From Anaerolineaceae bacterium (lineage in GTDB: Bacteria > Chloroflexota > Anaerolineae > Aggregatilineales > Phototrophicaceae), in NCBI GenBank assembly GCA_007693385.1, contig REDR01000069.1:1-64000 (forward strand): a stretch of DNA of 64,000 nucleotides. Reading direction: 5' to 3'. The position numbers and the translations under genes were made by a program. This document shows positions 51,455 to 60,617 of this stretch, in pieces. The notes below the pieces were generated by a model. The model saw only the letters and a list, made by a program, of their open reading frames with translations. It was not told where the DNA came from and ran no database searches. The first letter of the stretch is position 1. Each line of letters begins with the position of its first letter.

Positions 51455-52488
51455 GCGTGTTCGTACTGATCGAGACGTTTGAAGGTTCACCCAGCCCGAC
51501 GAGCTGGGAAGCGCTGGGCGCGGGCAAGATGCTGGCTGATGCGTGGAGCGTGCCGTTAACCGCGCTGGTATTCGGCGAAAACGCGGAAGCCGTCGCCAAG
51601 ACCGCCGGACAGTACGGCGCGGCGTCGGCGCTGGTCTGCGCCGATGATACGCTGAAGGAATTCCGGCTAGAGCCATACGCCGCACTGCTGACCGCGCTGG
51701 TCAATGAACACAGCCCGAAGGCAGTCGTCGCGGTGGGCACCAGCCGCGCCCGCGAGCTACTATCGGCCAGCGCCGCCGATACCGACAGCGGCATGATTAG
51801 CGAAGCCACCGAATTGACTTTAGACGGCGCGACGGTCAAAGCGGTGCGTCCGGTATACGCCGGTAAGCTGGTCAGCGATGCCAGCGCCAGCGCCGACGAT
51901 GGCACGGTGTTCATCACGTTGCGGGCGCGGGCGTTCAAGCCGAATGACATGGACGAGTCCGCCGCGATTGACGTGACCGCCGTCGAGCCAGCGCTGGCCG
52001 AAGGCGACATCGTGAGCAAAGTCGAATCGTTTGAGGCGGCGAAAGGCACGGTCAACCTGACCGACGCGGCGATCATCGTCTCCGGCGGGCGCGGCATGGC
52101 GAACAATCCGAAAGACGCGCCCGGCGACGCGGAAGATGCGACGATCTGGAAGGCGCAAGACGGCTTCGCCAACACATTACAGCCGCTAGCCGACGCTCTC
52201 GATGGGGCGATGGGCGCGAGCCGTGCGGCGGTGGATGCCGGTTTCATCCCCTACGCGCATCAGGTCGGGCAGACCGGCAAGACGGTAGCGCCTGATCTGT
52301 ACGTGGCTGTCGCCATCTCCGGCGCGATTCAGCATCTGGCCGGTATGCGTACCAGCAAGTTGATCGTCGCCATCAACAAAGACGCGGAAGCGCCGATCTT
52401 CAACGTGGCGCGTTACGGTCTGGTTGGCGATCTGTACAAGATCGTTCCGGCATTGACCGCCGAATTGAATAAGCGTCTGGGCAAGTAG
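51451..52488 (+). CDS. etfA: Electron transfer flavoprotein alpha subunit
   Basis: FAD-binding partner of EtfB. The 345-residue protein has the C-terminal FAD domain with ASRAAVDAGFIPYAHQVGQTGKTVAPDLYVAVAISGAIQHLAGM and IVAINKDAEAPIFNVARYGLVGDL, the hallmark of EtfA. Start and the etfB stop overlap as ATGA, which implies equimolar translation. A 13-bp terminator follows. Confidence 0.96.
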   Translation: MSVFVLIETFEGSPSPTSWEALGAGKMLADAWSVPLTALVFGENAEAVAKTAGQYGAASALVCADDTLKEFRLEPYAALLTALVNEHSPKAVVAVGTSRARELLSASAADTDSGMISEATELTLDGATVKAVRPVYAGKLVSDASASADDGTVFITLRARAFKPNDMDESAAIDVTAVEPALAEGDIVSKVESFEAAKGTVNLTDAAIIVSGGRGMANNPKDAPGDAEDATIWKAQDGFANTLQPLADALDGAMGASRAAVDAGFIPYAHQVGQTGKTVAPDLYVAVAISGAIQHLAGMRTSKLIVAINKDAEAPIFNVARYGLVGDLYKIVPALTAELNKRLGK

Positions 52489-52496
52489 CACAGATC

Positions 52497-52530
52497 ATCG
52501 CGGGGCGTACATCCTACGCCCCGCGATTTT
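52497..52530 (+). terminator. Terminator of etfBA
   Basis: ATCGCGGGGCGTA (52497-52509) pairs perfectly with TACGCCCCGCGAT (52515-52527) over CATCC, followed by TTT. The inner GGGGCGTA/TACGCCCC core resembles the dispersed palindrome family. It also faces the convergent VWA–FHA gene. Confidence 0.88.
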
Positions 52531-52536
52531 GTGCCG

Positions 52537-54177
52537 TCATTCGATGGTGTAATTGACGGTGTTGCCCGGCGCGTCATGAAAGACCAGCTTTTCGTCGCAC
52601 AGATAGATCACATCGCCGATGCTGACCGGCTTCGGTGCTTCGATTAGTGCGCCGCCGAGCATCGTGCCGTTGGTACTGCCTAAATCTTCGATCATGACCT
52701 GATCGCCTTCGCGCTTGACGCGGCAATGAAAGCGCGAAATCCCCCGTACCGCCAGCACAATCTCATTTTCCGACGAGCGCCCGATGCGCGTCACATCCGC
52801 GATGAGTTCGTGCGTCTGGTCGCGCCATGTGATATGCGTCGGGGCGACGCCTTCGCGCTTCTCAACGTTGATTTGCGGTTGCGGTAGCATGTTCTTCTGG
52901 CGCTGGGCGTTGCGGTTGCGTAATTCGACGGTGTTATCGTGGCGGTTAGTCATGGTGTAAAGCGACTGCGTGGACATCATCTTGCGGCTGTAATCGTCAT
53001 AGCGATTGCGGGCGAATTCGTCCGCCTGCAAGATCAGCGCGTTGCGTTCTTCCAGCAGGCGCGGGTCAACGGTGGAGGAGGCCAGTCGCTCGGCGGCTTC
53101 GCGTAGCAGGGCGGCGGCGGCTTCATAGTGCCCTTTGTCGGCGGCGATGATCGCTTCGCGGCGGGCACGCGCCGCGCTCAACAATAGCACGCTCTGGTTA
53201 ACGTCCGCGTGCGGCACGATGGCCGCGCCACTCTCGACGGTGACATACACCGCGACATCAACGACGCGCCGTTCGGTGTGGCCGCCGTCTAATTCGTCGT
53301 ACTCGAAGCGTAACGTGGCGATCTTCTGCGATTCGTCGCCCGTCGGACGGTACGCGGGCAGGTCAATCTCCAGTACCAGCGCCTTGACTTCATCGGCGAA
53401 GATGTCGCCCAGCCGGAACACGGTCTGGCCGTCGTTCGCCTGTGCCGGGTAAGCGTTCAATTGTTGCTTGATGCTGACGCCGGTTTCCGGCTCGAAGCGC
53501 ACGCTGAGGTTCTGCCCGACGACGTTCAGCAGGCCGCGCAATTCTTCTTGAAAGATGGCGGGCGTCACTTCCGGGCTTTCGATGAAATAGAACGCGCCAC
53601 CGCCCGCGCTCGCCAGCGCCATCATCAAATCTTCGTTGAAGTCGCCGCCTAGCCCCATCGTGGTGGTGCTGACGCCGCCTTCGTGCTTTTGCTGGGCGAG
53701 AGATACCAGTTCTTCCGTCGCGGTGACGCCGCGATTGGTCAGCCCATCGCTCATCAAGATGACGCGATTCAGGCGGGATTCGTCATAGTTCTGGCTGACA
53801 AGCTGGCAACCTTCCAGCCAGCCGCCGCTAAGATTGGTGGTGCCGCCCGCGCTGATGCTGGCGATACGCTGATTAATCGCGTCTTTGCGCTGGACGTGTT
53901 CCGGCGATAGCAGTGTCTCCACTTTGTCGTTGTATAGCACAATGGACAGAATATCCTGCGATGTCAGGTTCTGCACCAGAAACTGCGCCGCCTGCCGCGT
54001 GTAATCGAGCTTCTGCCCCGCCATCGAGCCGCTACGGTCAATTACCAGACTGAGGTTTAGCGGCCTGCGGGCGGGGGAACGGGATACTTTGCCCGCCGAA
54101 AAACGCGCCATTAGATTCAAGGTGCGCGGCTTGTCGGGTTCAATCGTCGCATAATCGAGTACATAATCTGCTTGCAT
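52537..54177 (-). CDS. VWA domain protein with C-terminal FHA domain
   Basis: A 546-residue cytosolic protein. The von Willebrand A domain (about residues 38-215) has a complete MIDAS metal site: DRSGSM, the Thr in GGTTNLSGG and the Asp of LMSDGLTNRG. A beta-rich middle and a helical segment (RAREAIIAADKGHYEAAAALL region) follow. The C-terminal FHA domain (about 455-535) has IGRSSENEI, SRFHCRV and LGSTNGT, so it should bind phosphothreonine. Such proteins often act as scaffolds in Ser/Thr kinase signalling. No kinase gene is in the window. AAGGTGG precedes the ATG. Confidence 0.9.
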   Translation of the reverse strand: MQADYVLDYATIEPDKPRTLNLMARFSAGKVSRSPARRPLNLSLVIDRSGSMAGQKLDYTRQAAQFLVQNLTSQDILSIVLYNDKVETLLSPEHVQRKDAINQRIASISAGGTTNLSGGWLEGCQLVSQNYDESRLNRVILMSDGLTNRGVTATEELVSLAQQKHEGGVSTTTMGLGGDFNEDLMMALASAGGGAFYFIESPEVTPAIFQEELRGLLNVVGQNLSVRFEPETGVSIKQQLNAYPAQANDGQTVFRLGDIFADEVKALVLEIDLPAYRPTGDESQKIATLRFEYDELDGGHTERRVVDVAVYVTVESGAAIVPHADVNQSVLLLSAARARREAIIAADKGHYEAAAALLREAAERLASSTVDPRLLEERNALILQADEFARNRYDDYSRKMMSTQSLYTMTNRHDNTVELRNRNAQRQKNMLPQPQINVEKREGVAPTHITWRDQTHELIADVTRIGRSSENEIVLAVRGISRFHCRVKREGDQVMIEDLGSTNGTMLGGALIEAPKPVSIGDVIYLCDEKLVFHDAPGNTVNYTIE

Positions 54178-54312
54178 CGTGCCACCTTAACGGACTAAAT
54201 TCACGCGCCATCGCCCTGCGTGCGCTTTCAATATGCTGATAATGATAGCACAAAATAGAATTTCGCGGCACGATGACGCCACATCAGAACATCGCGCCCG
54301 ATTCATCGCGGA

Positions 54313-54996
54313 TCAATCTTCCGGCACGATGACGCCATCAATTAGCGTCAATGTGCGGTCAGCACGGCGGGCGAGTTCGATGTCGTGCGTGACCAGCAGG
54401 ATTGTCGTGCCGGATTCGCGCCGGATGTCGTGCAGGGCGTCCAGCACGCGCTGTCCGGACTCGGTGTCCAGATTGCCCGTCGGCTCGTCGGCCAGCAGAA
54501 GCGGCGGGTTGTTGGCTAAAGCGCGGGCGATGGCGACGCGCTGTTGTTGCCCGCCGGATAATTCAGAGGGGCGATGGTGCAGGCGATCCGACAGGCCGAG
54601 AAGCGCCAGCAGTTCTTTAGCGCGGCGCATCGGCGAGTAGGTCGTGCGGCGGGCGAATTGAATCGGCAAGGCGACATTTTCCAGCGCGGTCAGCGTGGGG
54701 ATGAGGTTGAAGAATTGGAAGATGAAGCCGATCTTCTCGTTGCGGATTTCGGTTAGCTGATCTTCGCTCATGCGGGAAACGTCGATGCCGTCGATCTCGA
54801 CAGTGCCCGACGTGGGGTTATCCAGCCCGCCGAGAATGCCGAGCAGGGTACTTTTGCCACTGCCGGACGGCCCGACGATGCTCACCAGTTCCCCGGCGCT
54901 CACGTCGAGATTAACGCCGCGCAAGGCGTGAACGGCGGTCTTGCCTAAGGGTAACGTCTTGACAACATCACGGATGCGAATAACAACGTCTGGCAT
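54313..54996 (-). CDS. ABC transporter ATP-binding protein, LolD/MacB type
   Basis: A 227-residue ATPase. It has Walker A GPSGSGKST, the family-specific GFIFQFFNLIPTLTALENVALP, signature LSGGQQQRVAIARAL, Walker B LLADEPTGNLDTESG and switch His in VTHDIELA. LolD/MacB-type ATPases drive transmembrane mechanotransmission rather than classical transport. No permease lies beside it, so its partner is elsewhere. The start at 54996 gives the family opening MPDVVIRIRDVVK; the frame is open to 55068. Confidence 0.88.
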   Translation of the reverse strand: MPDVVIRIRDVVKTLPLGKTAVHALRGVNLDVSAGELVSIVGPSGSGKSTLLGILGGLDNPTSGTVEIDGIDVSRMSEDQLTEIRNEKIGFIFQFFNLIPTLTALENVALPIQFARRTTYSPMRRAKELLALLGLSDRLHHRPSELSGGQQQRVAIARALANNPPLLLADEPTGNLDTESGQRVLDALHDIRRESGTTILLVTHDIELARRADRTLTLIDGVIVPED

Positions 54997-55098
54997 ATAC
55001 GAACTTTCGTCTACGATAAAGTCGATCATCAACTTGATGATGATACACAACCGCGTCGTATATGCCAAACATCGTTTAGACTGCTATAAGGTGATCGC

Positions 55099-55539
55099 CT
55101 AGACTTCGGCGTTTTCGACCTGTGGCTTGACGATCATGCGGAAAACGTCGGATTCGGTCACGATGCCGATTACCACGTTATTTTCATCAACTATCGGCAG
55201 GCCGCTAATCTTGTGTTCCAGCATCAGCGCCGCCGCCTTAATCATCGGGTCATCCTCGCGCAGGGTCAGCACTTTATGCGACATCACATCTTTAACCAGC
55301 AACTGCGACCACAGGTAATTCAATTCCCAGATGCTCAGCGTCGTCGCACCGGAAGGGCTGGCCTCGCGGACATCGCCAATCGTGACGATCCCCTTCAGCA
55401 CATCGCCTTCGACAACTGGCAGGCGGCGGATATGATTCTTCTTCATGATCTGATGCGCCTGTGCAATCGGCGTCTCCGGCGTCACGCTGACAATATCGGC
55501 TGTCATCCAGTCACGGACTAAAATTTCTTTGAGTTGCAT
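55099..55539 (-). CDS. CBS-domain pair protein
   Basis: A 146-residue protein consisting of two CBS domains that together form one Bateman module. VRDWMTADIVSVTPETPIAQAHQIMKKNHIRRLPVVEGDVLKGIVTIGDV and VKDVMSHKVLTLREDDPMIKAAALMLEHKISGLPIVDENNVVIGIVTESDV show the typical GIVT and GLPIV motifs. Such modules bind adenine nucleotides and regulate partners. AAGGAG precedes the ATG. The neighbouring UspA gene, also adenine-nucleotide related, suggests stress or energy sensing. Confidence 0.9.
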   Translation of the reverse strand: MQLKEILVRDWMTADIVSVTPETPIAQAHQIMKKNHIRRLPVVEGDVLKGIVTIGDVREASPSGATTLSIWELNYLWSQLLVKDVMSHKVLTLREDDPMIKAAALMLEHKISGLPIVDENNVVIGIVTESDVFRMIVKPQVENAEV

Positions 55540-55558
55540 CGCTCTTCATCTCCTTATG

Positions 55559-55583
55559 TGTAGGGGCTGTCATTCACCCTACA
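55559..55583. repeat. Degenerate member of the dispersed palindrome family
   Basis: TGTAGGG (55559-55565) and CCCTACA (55577-55583) form the outer arms of the family, while the inner GTAGC/GCTAC core has decayed. It lies 20 nt upstream of the CBS gene start. Confidence 0.5.
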
Positions 55584-55682
55584 CTATGCCACAAATACCA
55601 TGCGCGGGACAATGCACGCGCATAAATACGCAGACGGTAATAAACGTCACAAAAATTGTTTTATTTGGCGGGGCGGCCTGTT

Positions 55683-56171
55683 TTATTCAGCCGCATCCTT
55701 AGTCTTTTTTCCGTCAAATTTTTTGGCCGGTATCACGAAAACCGGAATGCAGACGCTGGTCAGCACCTTGTTCGCCACGCTACCGAATAGCCAGCGACTG
55801 AGGCCGGAGCGCCCATGCGTAGACATCACGATGGCGTCCGTCTCGCGTTCGTTGGCGTGTTCGACGATGGCGGTGGCCGCTTCGCCGACCGCGACTTCTA
55901 CCGTCACTTTGTAGCCATACGAGCGCAGGGTTTCGGCCAGCCGATTGAGGTATTCTTCGGCTTGTGGCACCACATCGCGCTGTAACTCGGTGCGCGTCAG
56001 GTCGAACGCGGGCAATCCTGCCGGATAGTAGACGCTGGTCGGATATTCCGGCGCATCAATCACCGTCAGCAGGTCAATTTGACCGTCTTTAGAGACGATC
56101 TGGCGGGCATAGGTCAACGCCCGCTCCGCCAACTCCGAACCGTCCAGAGGTACCAGAATATGATTTAACAT
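55683..56171 (-). CDS. Universal stress protein family (UspA-like)
   Basis: A 162-residue single-domain stress protein. It starts MLNHILVPLDGSELAERAL, with the ATP-binding loop STHGRSGLSRWLFGSVANKVL near the C-terminus, equivalent to the G-x2-G-x9-G-S motif with the first Gly replaced by Ser. ATP binding is therefore probable. GGGAGGTGG lies upstream of the ATG. Its stop is separated from the CBS gene by 143 nt that hold only a degenerate palindrome. Confidence 0.9.
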   Translation of the reverse strand: MLNHILVPLDGSELAERALTYARQIVSKDGQIDLLTVIDAPEYPTSVYYPAGLPAFDLTRTELQRDVVPQAEEYLNRLAETLRSYGYKVTVEVAVGEAATAIVEHANERETDAIVMSTHGRSGLSRWLFGSVANKVLTSVCIPVFVIPAKKFDGKKTKDAAE

Positions 56172-56282
56172 GATGAGCCACCTCCCTATTCGAATACACT
56201 GTGTACATTAAAGTATAGCCGCGTCGGGAGGCGGGCGCTAGTAATAGAGATCACACCATGCAAAGGCGATTGTCACCAAAAA

Positions 56283-58766
56283 TTAACCGTCATCGCCGCG
56301 CCGCCAGAAGCGGAAGCGATCCGCCCAGCGCGATAGGATACTGCGGCGGGCGTCCGTCCATGCCATGTCTGCCGCTTCGTCGCGTTGCTGGCTGGTGGCG
56401 TCGGCGGTCTGCTGGCGGCCATAGCGCTCGGTGGCGTATAGGCGGGTGATCGCATTGACCGGACGCTGTGCCAGTGGCAGAACGCGCACGATGCGCCCGC
56501 GTCGCTCTTCGGTGGTCTCGTGCGCCTGTGGCGATATGCCGATCAACGGCACGTATCGCTCCAGACGGGCATAAGCCCGCGAGATCGGACTCAGGCCGCG
56601 CATCCCGCGCCATTCCCACCACCAATAGACGAACAGCAACGTCAACACGATGACCACGAACGCGAACAACAGCAACAGGAAGATTCCCAGCGCGGGCAGG
56701 ATCATCTCAAGCGGGTTATTCGGCTCTGGCGGCGTCGGCGCGGGCTGGGTCGGGATGATGACCGGCGTCGGCGTCGGTGTGGGGGAGGGCGTCGGCGTCG
56801 GCGTCGGCTCTTCGACGGGCGGCGGGGCGATGCTCTCATCATCTTCCGGCGGCGTCGGTGACGGCTCCGGCGTGGGGGATGGCTCCGGTGTCGGCGTCAG
56901 GGTGGGCGTCGGTGTCGGCTGGTCGGGCGGGGATTGCTCCTCCACGATGGGCTGACGGTCATCGCCGTCGCGGTTGATTTCGTTCTGTGCCGATGTCGGC
57001 TCGAATTCGATCCAGCCATAGCCCGGGAAATACGCTTCAACCCATGTGTGCGCGTCGCGCTCGGTGACGACGAAAGCGTTACGTGCCGGGTCCCATGTGC
57101 CCTGCGCGAAGCCCGCCGCCATGCGCGACGGGATGCCCAACTCGCGCAACATGACGATCATCGCGGAGGCGTAATAGTTGCAATACCCCTGCTGAATATC
57201 GAACACGAACCAGTCTACCGGGTCTTGATCGCGTGGCGGCGAAGGGATCGTCTCGTTATACGTCATGTTCTGGCGCAGATAGCGCTCGATAGCCTTCGCC
57301 TGATCGTAGGGGTTGGTCGCGTTAGCGTCGGCGACGATCTGGCGGGCGAGGGTGCGCGTGCGTTGTGTCACCGACGGCGAGACATACGTATAAAGCGGCA
57401 CGACCCACTCCGGATAATCACGCGAGGCGGCACGCAGTTGATCCGCCGTCGCCACACTCATCATGCTGGTGGCGGTGTAGCTCTCGCCACTGCGAATGAC
57501 TCGCGTCGGGCGGATAACGGAGACGTTCATCGCCCGTGCGGGCGAATTCTCCGGCGCGGTGTACGATAAATCGGTGCGCGTGGGCAGATCAATCTGGAAC
57601 GGTTGCGGCGCGGTGTAGATGATGCGCGTCGCGTTCAGCGCGATGGTCACGCGCTGGCTGACCAACTCGCGGGCGGCGTCCGGCTGTAGCTGAATGTCGG
57701 TGGGGGCGTTGTTGTTGGTCAGGCGAATTTGTGCCGCCGGAGTCCAGCGCCCGCCCTCATAAGTATCGAACACCCGCGAGCGCCAATAATAGCGCCGCCC
57801 ATCGTTGGGTACGCTCACCCAGAACACATCTTGATCGCCCAGACGGATCGCGCCGCTAAGGTCGAGCGTATCCCCGCCGTAATAGTCGGCGGTGGTCGGC
57901 CCGGCGGCGTCAATCGGCGAGAATAGGCGGCTCCACAGCTCGGCCATCTCCTGCAACGGGTCGGACTGTAAGAACTGCTGGAACTCGTCGAGGCGCTCCT
58001 GCACGTCATTAGAGGGCACCATCCAGCCGGCCAGCAGGACGATAGACGCCAGTATCGCGCCAACCTGCATGAACTGGCGGCGCATATCACGCGGCGGGCG
58101 GATGCCGCGACTGTACCAGTCCCATTCCCGCGCATCGAGATGCGAACGCGCGATCAGCAACAGTGACAGGAACAGGAATAACACCATGTAGATATTGAGG
58201 TCGGTGGCGCTGGTATCAAAGATGACGTTGGTCATCAGGATGAGGCCGGGCGGGACAATCACGCGCCACACGCGATCAATGCGGAAGGTGTGCCACGCCG
58301 CGTTATAGCCGAGAAACCAGAAAAGCGTGGCGACCAGCAAGGTGAAAACGTTGTCGTTCTGGTCGATGCCGCCGGTCAGCGCCGCTTCAACCCAGATCAC
58401 GGTCTGCTCGAATACCGCGTAGATGCTCTCCACGAAGTTGCCTTCGATGGTGAATGCGGTGAACATCAGGACTAACAGTGCCCCGTATGTACTGCTCAAC
58501 ATCAGCGCGGTTAATTCATCGAAGCGACTGCGCGAGAAGATCAGGCCAAAGACTACGCTGAAGATCGTCGTCGGGATGACAACCGACATCGACAGCGGCC
58601 ACGCCGCCGCCGAGAGCGATAACGGCGTCAGCGCCATCAGCACGATCAGCACAAAAAGCGACAGGAAATCGCCGGGCGCGAAAAAACGCCGCCAGCCGAT
58701 CACGAAGCGTTGAAACGCCGGAGGTCTAGGCGACGCCGGTTTATCTCGATATGTCGTCGTGGTCAT
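56283..58766 (-). CDS. TgpA-like membrane transglutaminase-domain protein
   Basis: An 827-residue membrane protein. The N-terminus (about 1-260) has six or so membrane segments; an extracytoplasmic region follows with a transglutaminase/cysteine protease core: Cys in QQGYCNYYASAMIVMLRELGIPSRMAAGFAQG and His in ERDAHTWVEAYFPGYGWIEFEPT. A long Pro/Thr/Glu-rich linker, encoded by GC-rich repeats, leads to another membrane segment and a cytosolic DUF4129-like C-terminus. The family is often encoded beside a MoxR ATPase and a DUF58 protein, but neither is here. Enzymatic function is unproven. Confidence 0.88.
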   Translation of the reverse strand: MTTTTYRDKPASPRPPAFQRFVIGWRRFFAPGDFLSLFVLIVLMALTPLSLSAAAWPLSMSVVIPTTIFSVVFGLIFSRSRFDELTALMLSSTYGALLVLMFTAFTIEGNFVESIYAVFEQTVIWVEAALTGGIDQNDNVFTLLVATLFWFLGYNAAWHTFRIDRVWRVIVPPGLILMTNVIFDTSATDLNIYMVLFLFLSLLLIARSHLDAREWDWYSRGIRPPRDMRRQFMQVGAILASIVLLAGWMVPSNDVQERLDEFQQFLQSDPLQEMAELWSRLFSPIDAAGPTTADYYGGDTLDLSGAIRLGDQDVFWVSVPNDGRRYYWRSRVFDTYEGGRWTPAAQIRLTNNNAPTDIQLQPDAARELVSQRVTIALNATRIIYTAPQPFQIDLPTRTDLSYTAPENSPARAMNVSVIRPTRVIRSGESYTATSMMSVATADQLRAASRDYPEWVVPLYTYVSPSVTQRTRTLARQIVADANATNPYDQAKAIERYLRQNMTYNETIPSPPRDQDPVDWFVFDIQQGYCNYYASAMIVMLRELGIPSRMAAGFAQGTWDPARNAFVVTERDAHTWVEAYFPGYGWIEFEPTSAQNEINRDGDDRQPIVEEQSPPDQPTPTPTLTPTPEPSPTPEPSPTPPEDDESIAPPPVEEPTPTPTPSPTPTPTPVIIPTQPAPTPPEPNNPLEMILPALGIFLLLLFAFVVIVLTLLFVYWWWEWRGMRGLSPISRAYARLERYVPLIGISPQAHETTEERRGRIVRVLPLAQRPVNAITRLYATERYGRQQTADATSQQRDEAADMAWTDARRSILSRWADRFRFWRRGDDG

Positions 58767-58835
58767 ATACTCACACCATCAGCCAACGAAACGCGGTTCA
58801 TTGTAAAAGGCATCCGAACGGCTGACAACCGACTG

Positions 58836-58864
58836 TTCACCGACGGTCAACCCACCGCTATAAT
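58836..58864 (+). promoter_or_regulatory. Promoter of rnpB
   Basis: A -10 TATAAT (58859-58864) is preceded at 17 nt by TTCACC (58836-58841), which matches four of six -35 positions. The expected start site, 7 nt downstream, coincides with the first base of the RNase P RNA helix. Confidence 0.75.
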
Positions 58865-58870
58865 AAAAGT

Positions 58871-59232
58871 GTCAGGCGGGCAAGGTGATCGCGCCGGTGC
58901 GTTATGTGCCGGTGAGGAAAGTCCGCACTCCACAGGGCACGGTGCTAGCTAACAGCTAGGCGGAGCGATCCGACGGCAAGTGCAACAGAGAGCAGATTGC
59001 GTCCGGCAACGTCCGGGCGTGAGGGTGAAACGGTGGTGTAAGAGACCACCAGCGTCGGTGGTGACATCGGCGGCTAGGCAAACCCCACCGGGAGCAAGGC
59101 CAAGCAGATGCGATGGTGTCGCCCGCACCGCATCGGGTAGGCCGCTTGAGGCGTCAGGTGACTGGCGTCCTAGATAGATGATCGCCACCCGCCGCGCGCG
59201 GGTACAGAATGCGGCTTATGCGCCCGCCTGAC
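58871..59232 (+). ncRNA. rnpB: RNase P RNA (bacterial type A)
   Basis: Catalytic RNA that removes 5' leaders from tRNA precursors. The terminal helix P1 is seen as GTCAGGCGGGC (58871-58881) pairing with GCCCGCCTGAC (59222-59232). Conserved core elements follow in order: GAGGAAAGTCCGCACTCCACAGGG near 58914, GAGGGTGAAACGGTGGTGTAAGAGACCACCAG near 59020, AGATAGATGATCGCC near 59173 and ACAGAATGCGGCTTATG near 59204. The length of about 362 nt fits type A. Confidence 0.96.
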
Positions 59233-59258
59233 CGTGTAATTGTGGCCTGTTGGTCGCG

Positions 59259-59498
59259 TCAAATCATACATTCGTAACGATCATAAGCCTCATCAAAGCT
59301 CATACTACCGAAAATCGCTTTATACTGGTCGGAACTTGCCATTTGATTCAAATAACCGATGTCGTCGTTTTCGTAGGCGGCGTCGATAGCGTTATGATTC
59401 TGCATCATGAAGATCATCTGGTCAGTGTCTAATGTCCAATCATCCGCTTCATTTTGCGGCGTTGTAGAGGGTGCATTAGATGGCTTTGCTTTTAACAT
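59259..59498 (-). CDS. Small acidic protein of unknown function
   Basis: A 79-residue protein with no recognised domain. The N-terminus is Lys/Pro/Ser rich and the rest acidic and aromatic (DDWTLDTDQMIFMMQNHN, YENDDIGYLNQMASSDQYK, FDEAYDRYECMI). ATG 59498 is chosen because AAAGGA (59506-59511) sits 7 nt upstream; an in-frame TTG at 59513 would include that site. It lies 42 nt downstream of trmB on the same strand and is somewhat richer in AT than its neighbours. A small regulatory or interaction protein is possible, but no function can be assigned. Confidence 0.6.
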   Translation of the reverse strand: MLKAKPSNAPSTTPQNEADDWTLDTDQMIFMMQNHNAIDAAYENDDIGYLNQMASSDQYKAIFGSMSFDEAYDRYECMI

Positions 59499-59540
59499 CG
59501 CTTTTCCTTTCAATTCTGTTCGGCGTAATACGTCGTGCCG

Positions 59541-60530
59541 CTACCCAATCTTATCATGAATGACCGATACATCGGGAGACAGCGCCAGCAGGCCGTCGGC
59601 GATGATCCGCGCCGCGTTCTGCACGCCTGCCGTCGGGCGCGGATGGCCGAGCGCACTCAATTTCAGCGTGAAAGCGCCGCTTTCGTCCTCTTTTTCCACC
59701 AGCACAAACGCGATGCGCTGATCGAGTGTCGGCTCGTGGATGAACACCTCAAAAAGCACGGCACGCGCCCCGCGATAGCGGTCTAAAAATTTGATGGTCA
59801 GCCCGTCGTCGTGATAATTGGGCGTGGCGACGGCCTGCATCATCGCGTCTAAATCAAGCGGCGTCTTGAATACGATATGCGGCATGGGTAACTCCGTGAT
59901 AGTGGGCACAATCGGCGCAGAGACATCCGCCCGACGGTAGACGAAATAATGACACGGCCGGCCCTCTTTGCGGGCGCGGGCTTCGTACTTGGTGGCGAAC
60001 GGTTGCGGGCGTTCCTCCGCCCAATCGGACGGGAGCGCGTTGACCAGCGCCGGAGTCTGGCGTAGGAGATCGCGGCTCATTTCGGCGTATTCGATGATGT
60101 CGGTCGCCAGATACAGCAGGCCGCCGACGACTAAGCGGCTGGCGATGGCGTCCAGTGTGGCGCGTTTGATGAGGCGGCGTCCGGCGTGCCGCGCTTTGAA
60201 CCATGGGTCGGGGAAATTGACGTGAATCTGTTGCAAGCGCTCCGGCGGAAAGAGATGCTGTAGCGCGGTTTCCGCAAACCCGCCGACGACGCGCACATTC
60301 GCCCAGCGTTCGCGGGGGATGCGCTTCTCGGCTTTGCGTAAGCTGGTGTTATCGACTTCCAGCCCGATGATGTTGTGGTCAGGATGCGCGGCCTGTAGAT
60401 AGGCCAGCGAATGACCGTAGCCGAAGCCGATGTCGAGTATCAGCGGGCGCTTTGCGCCGAAGATGGCGTCCCAGTCCGTCGGCCAATCTAAATTGGTGGT
60501 GGTCATGATGGGCAAGGGTGTTGTCGTCAT
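59541..60530 (-). CDS. trmB: tRNA (guanine-N7-)-methyltransferase with C-terminal extension
   Basis: Methylates G46 in the tRNA variable loop using SAM. The SAM site LDIGFGYGHSLAYL, IGLEVDNTSLRKAEKRI, the substrate motif IHVNFPDPWFKARHAGRRLI and TKYEARARKEGRPCHYFVYRR are all present. The usual TrmB domain ends near residue 215 of 329; about 110 further residues (from TELPMPHIVFKTPLDL onward) form an alpha/beta-looking extension. C-terminal extensions are known in TrmB of some thermophiles. ATG 60530 follows AAAGG by 5 nt; an ATG at 60545 is in frame. Confidence 0.92.
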   Translation of the reverse strand: MTTTPLPIMTTTNLDWPTDWDAIFGAKRPLILDIGFGYGHSLAYLQAAHPDHNIIGLEVDNTSLRKAEKRIPRERWANVRVVGGFAETALQHLFPPERLQQIHVNFPDPWFKARHAGRRLIKRATLDAIASRLVVGGLLYLATDIIEYAEMSRDLLRQTPALVNALPSDWAEERPQPFATKYEARARKEGRPCHYFVYRRADVSAPIVPTITELPMPHIVFKTPLDLDAMMQAVATPNYHDDGLTIKFLDRYRGARAVLFEVFIHEPTLDQRIAFVLVEKEDESGAFTLKLSALGHPRPTAGVQNAARIIADGLLALSPDVSVIHDKIG

Positions 60531-60617
60531 AGTCGCCTTTTGCATTCTGAATCGTCTTGCGCTTTAATATACAGGCCATCCGTTACGGTTTCAACAACAA
60601 GGAGGCTATGCCATCCC

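Noticed and set aside
56934-57569. 211-codon plus-strand frame inside the TgpA-like gene
   Set aside because: Antisense to the transglutaminase core, composition dominated by Arg and Val from GC-rich codons.
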